The position numbers and the translations under genes were made by a program. From Bryobacterales bacterium (lineage in GTDB: Bacteria; Acidobacteriota; Terriglobia; Bryobacterales; Bryobacteraceae), in contig JADLCF010000299.1 in the NCBI GenBank assembly GCA_020847315.1, positions 1-52,149 of the forward strand: 52,149 nucleotides of DNA, in the 5' to 3' direction. Shown piece by piece: positions 52,101 to 52,149 of this stretch; position 1 is the stretch's first letter; each line of letters begins with the position of its first letter. Under the pieces are notes generated by a model. That model saw only the letters and a program-made list of their open reading frames with translations, did not search any database and was not told the origin of the DNA.

Positions 52101-52149
52101 CGAAGCGAACTCCCCGAGACTTCCCCTTATAGGCCGGCGCCGGCGCTCA

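Overview
The window is 52,149 bases of G+C-rich DNA from a Gram-negative bacterium. The gene set looks like an acidobacterium of the Solibacter/Bryobacter type. Pointers are a PEP-CTERM-sorted CHRD protein, several SpoIIE/Rsb-type phosphatases, a secreted S9 dipeptidyl peptidase and M28 peptidase, a heavy-metal RND efflux system, an AttH/ABC exporter set and many small conserved unknown proteins. This placement is inference from gene content; no rRNA or tRNA gene is present. About 43 protein-coding genes are supported, densely packed and in short operons on both strands.

Layout. 1-1068: no convincing gene, but repeat and inverted-repeat structure. 1069-6050 (minus): LarA-like protein, an unknown protein, a start-less gene remnant, then a DsbA-like oxidoreductase translationally coupled to an M28 peptidase. 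6267-9695 (plus): a tight three-gene unit of a membrane alkaline-phosphatase-fold transferase, a tiny YVDPGTG membrane protein and a kinase-like/methyltransferase fusion, preceded by TAGTACT boxes. 9727-14556: S9 peptidase (minus), CHRD/PEP-CTERM protein, CmoB-like methyltransferase and bacterioferritin (plus). 14655-16522: a 56-residue membrane protein coupled to a sodium:solute symporter. 16519-18188: YgfZ-type protein and a metallo-beta-lactamase-fold hydrolase. 18185-22547 (minus): ABC ATPase, FtsX-type permease and AttH/CrtC-like protein in one coupled operon. 22748-24954: PlsC acyltransferase and MATE transporter.

24984-37104 is a partner-switching (Rsb/SpoIIA-like) signalling island. 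A five-gene minus-strand operon encodes a GAF-PP2C phosphatase, two large membrane SpoIIE-type proteins, a STAS antagonist and an RsbW-like kinase. A plus-strand set encodes a response regulator, a GAF-PP2C-HATPase protein and a second STAS protein. An alpha/beta hydrolase lies between them. One of the four PP2C domains has lost metal-binding aspartates and looks like a pseudophosphatase. No sigma factor lies in the window, so the output is unknown.

37395-52100: acetyl-CoA synthetase facing a PhzF-family protein across a strong two-sided terminator; a CzcC-CzcB-CzcA-type efflux operon; a 30-base tandem repeat; two small unknown genes; ruvX-mltG; an SDR dehydrogenase; and a PdxR-like MocR regulator followed by pdxS (PLP synthase). 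The most novel-looking items are the pseudophosphatase-containing signalling island, the AlkP/YVDPGTG/kinase-methyltransferase unit, and dispersed short repeats, one of which has entered the linker of the MocR regulator.
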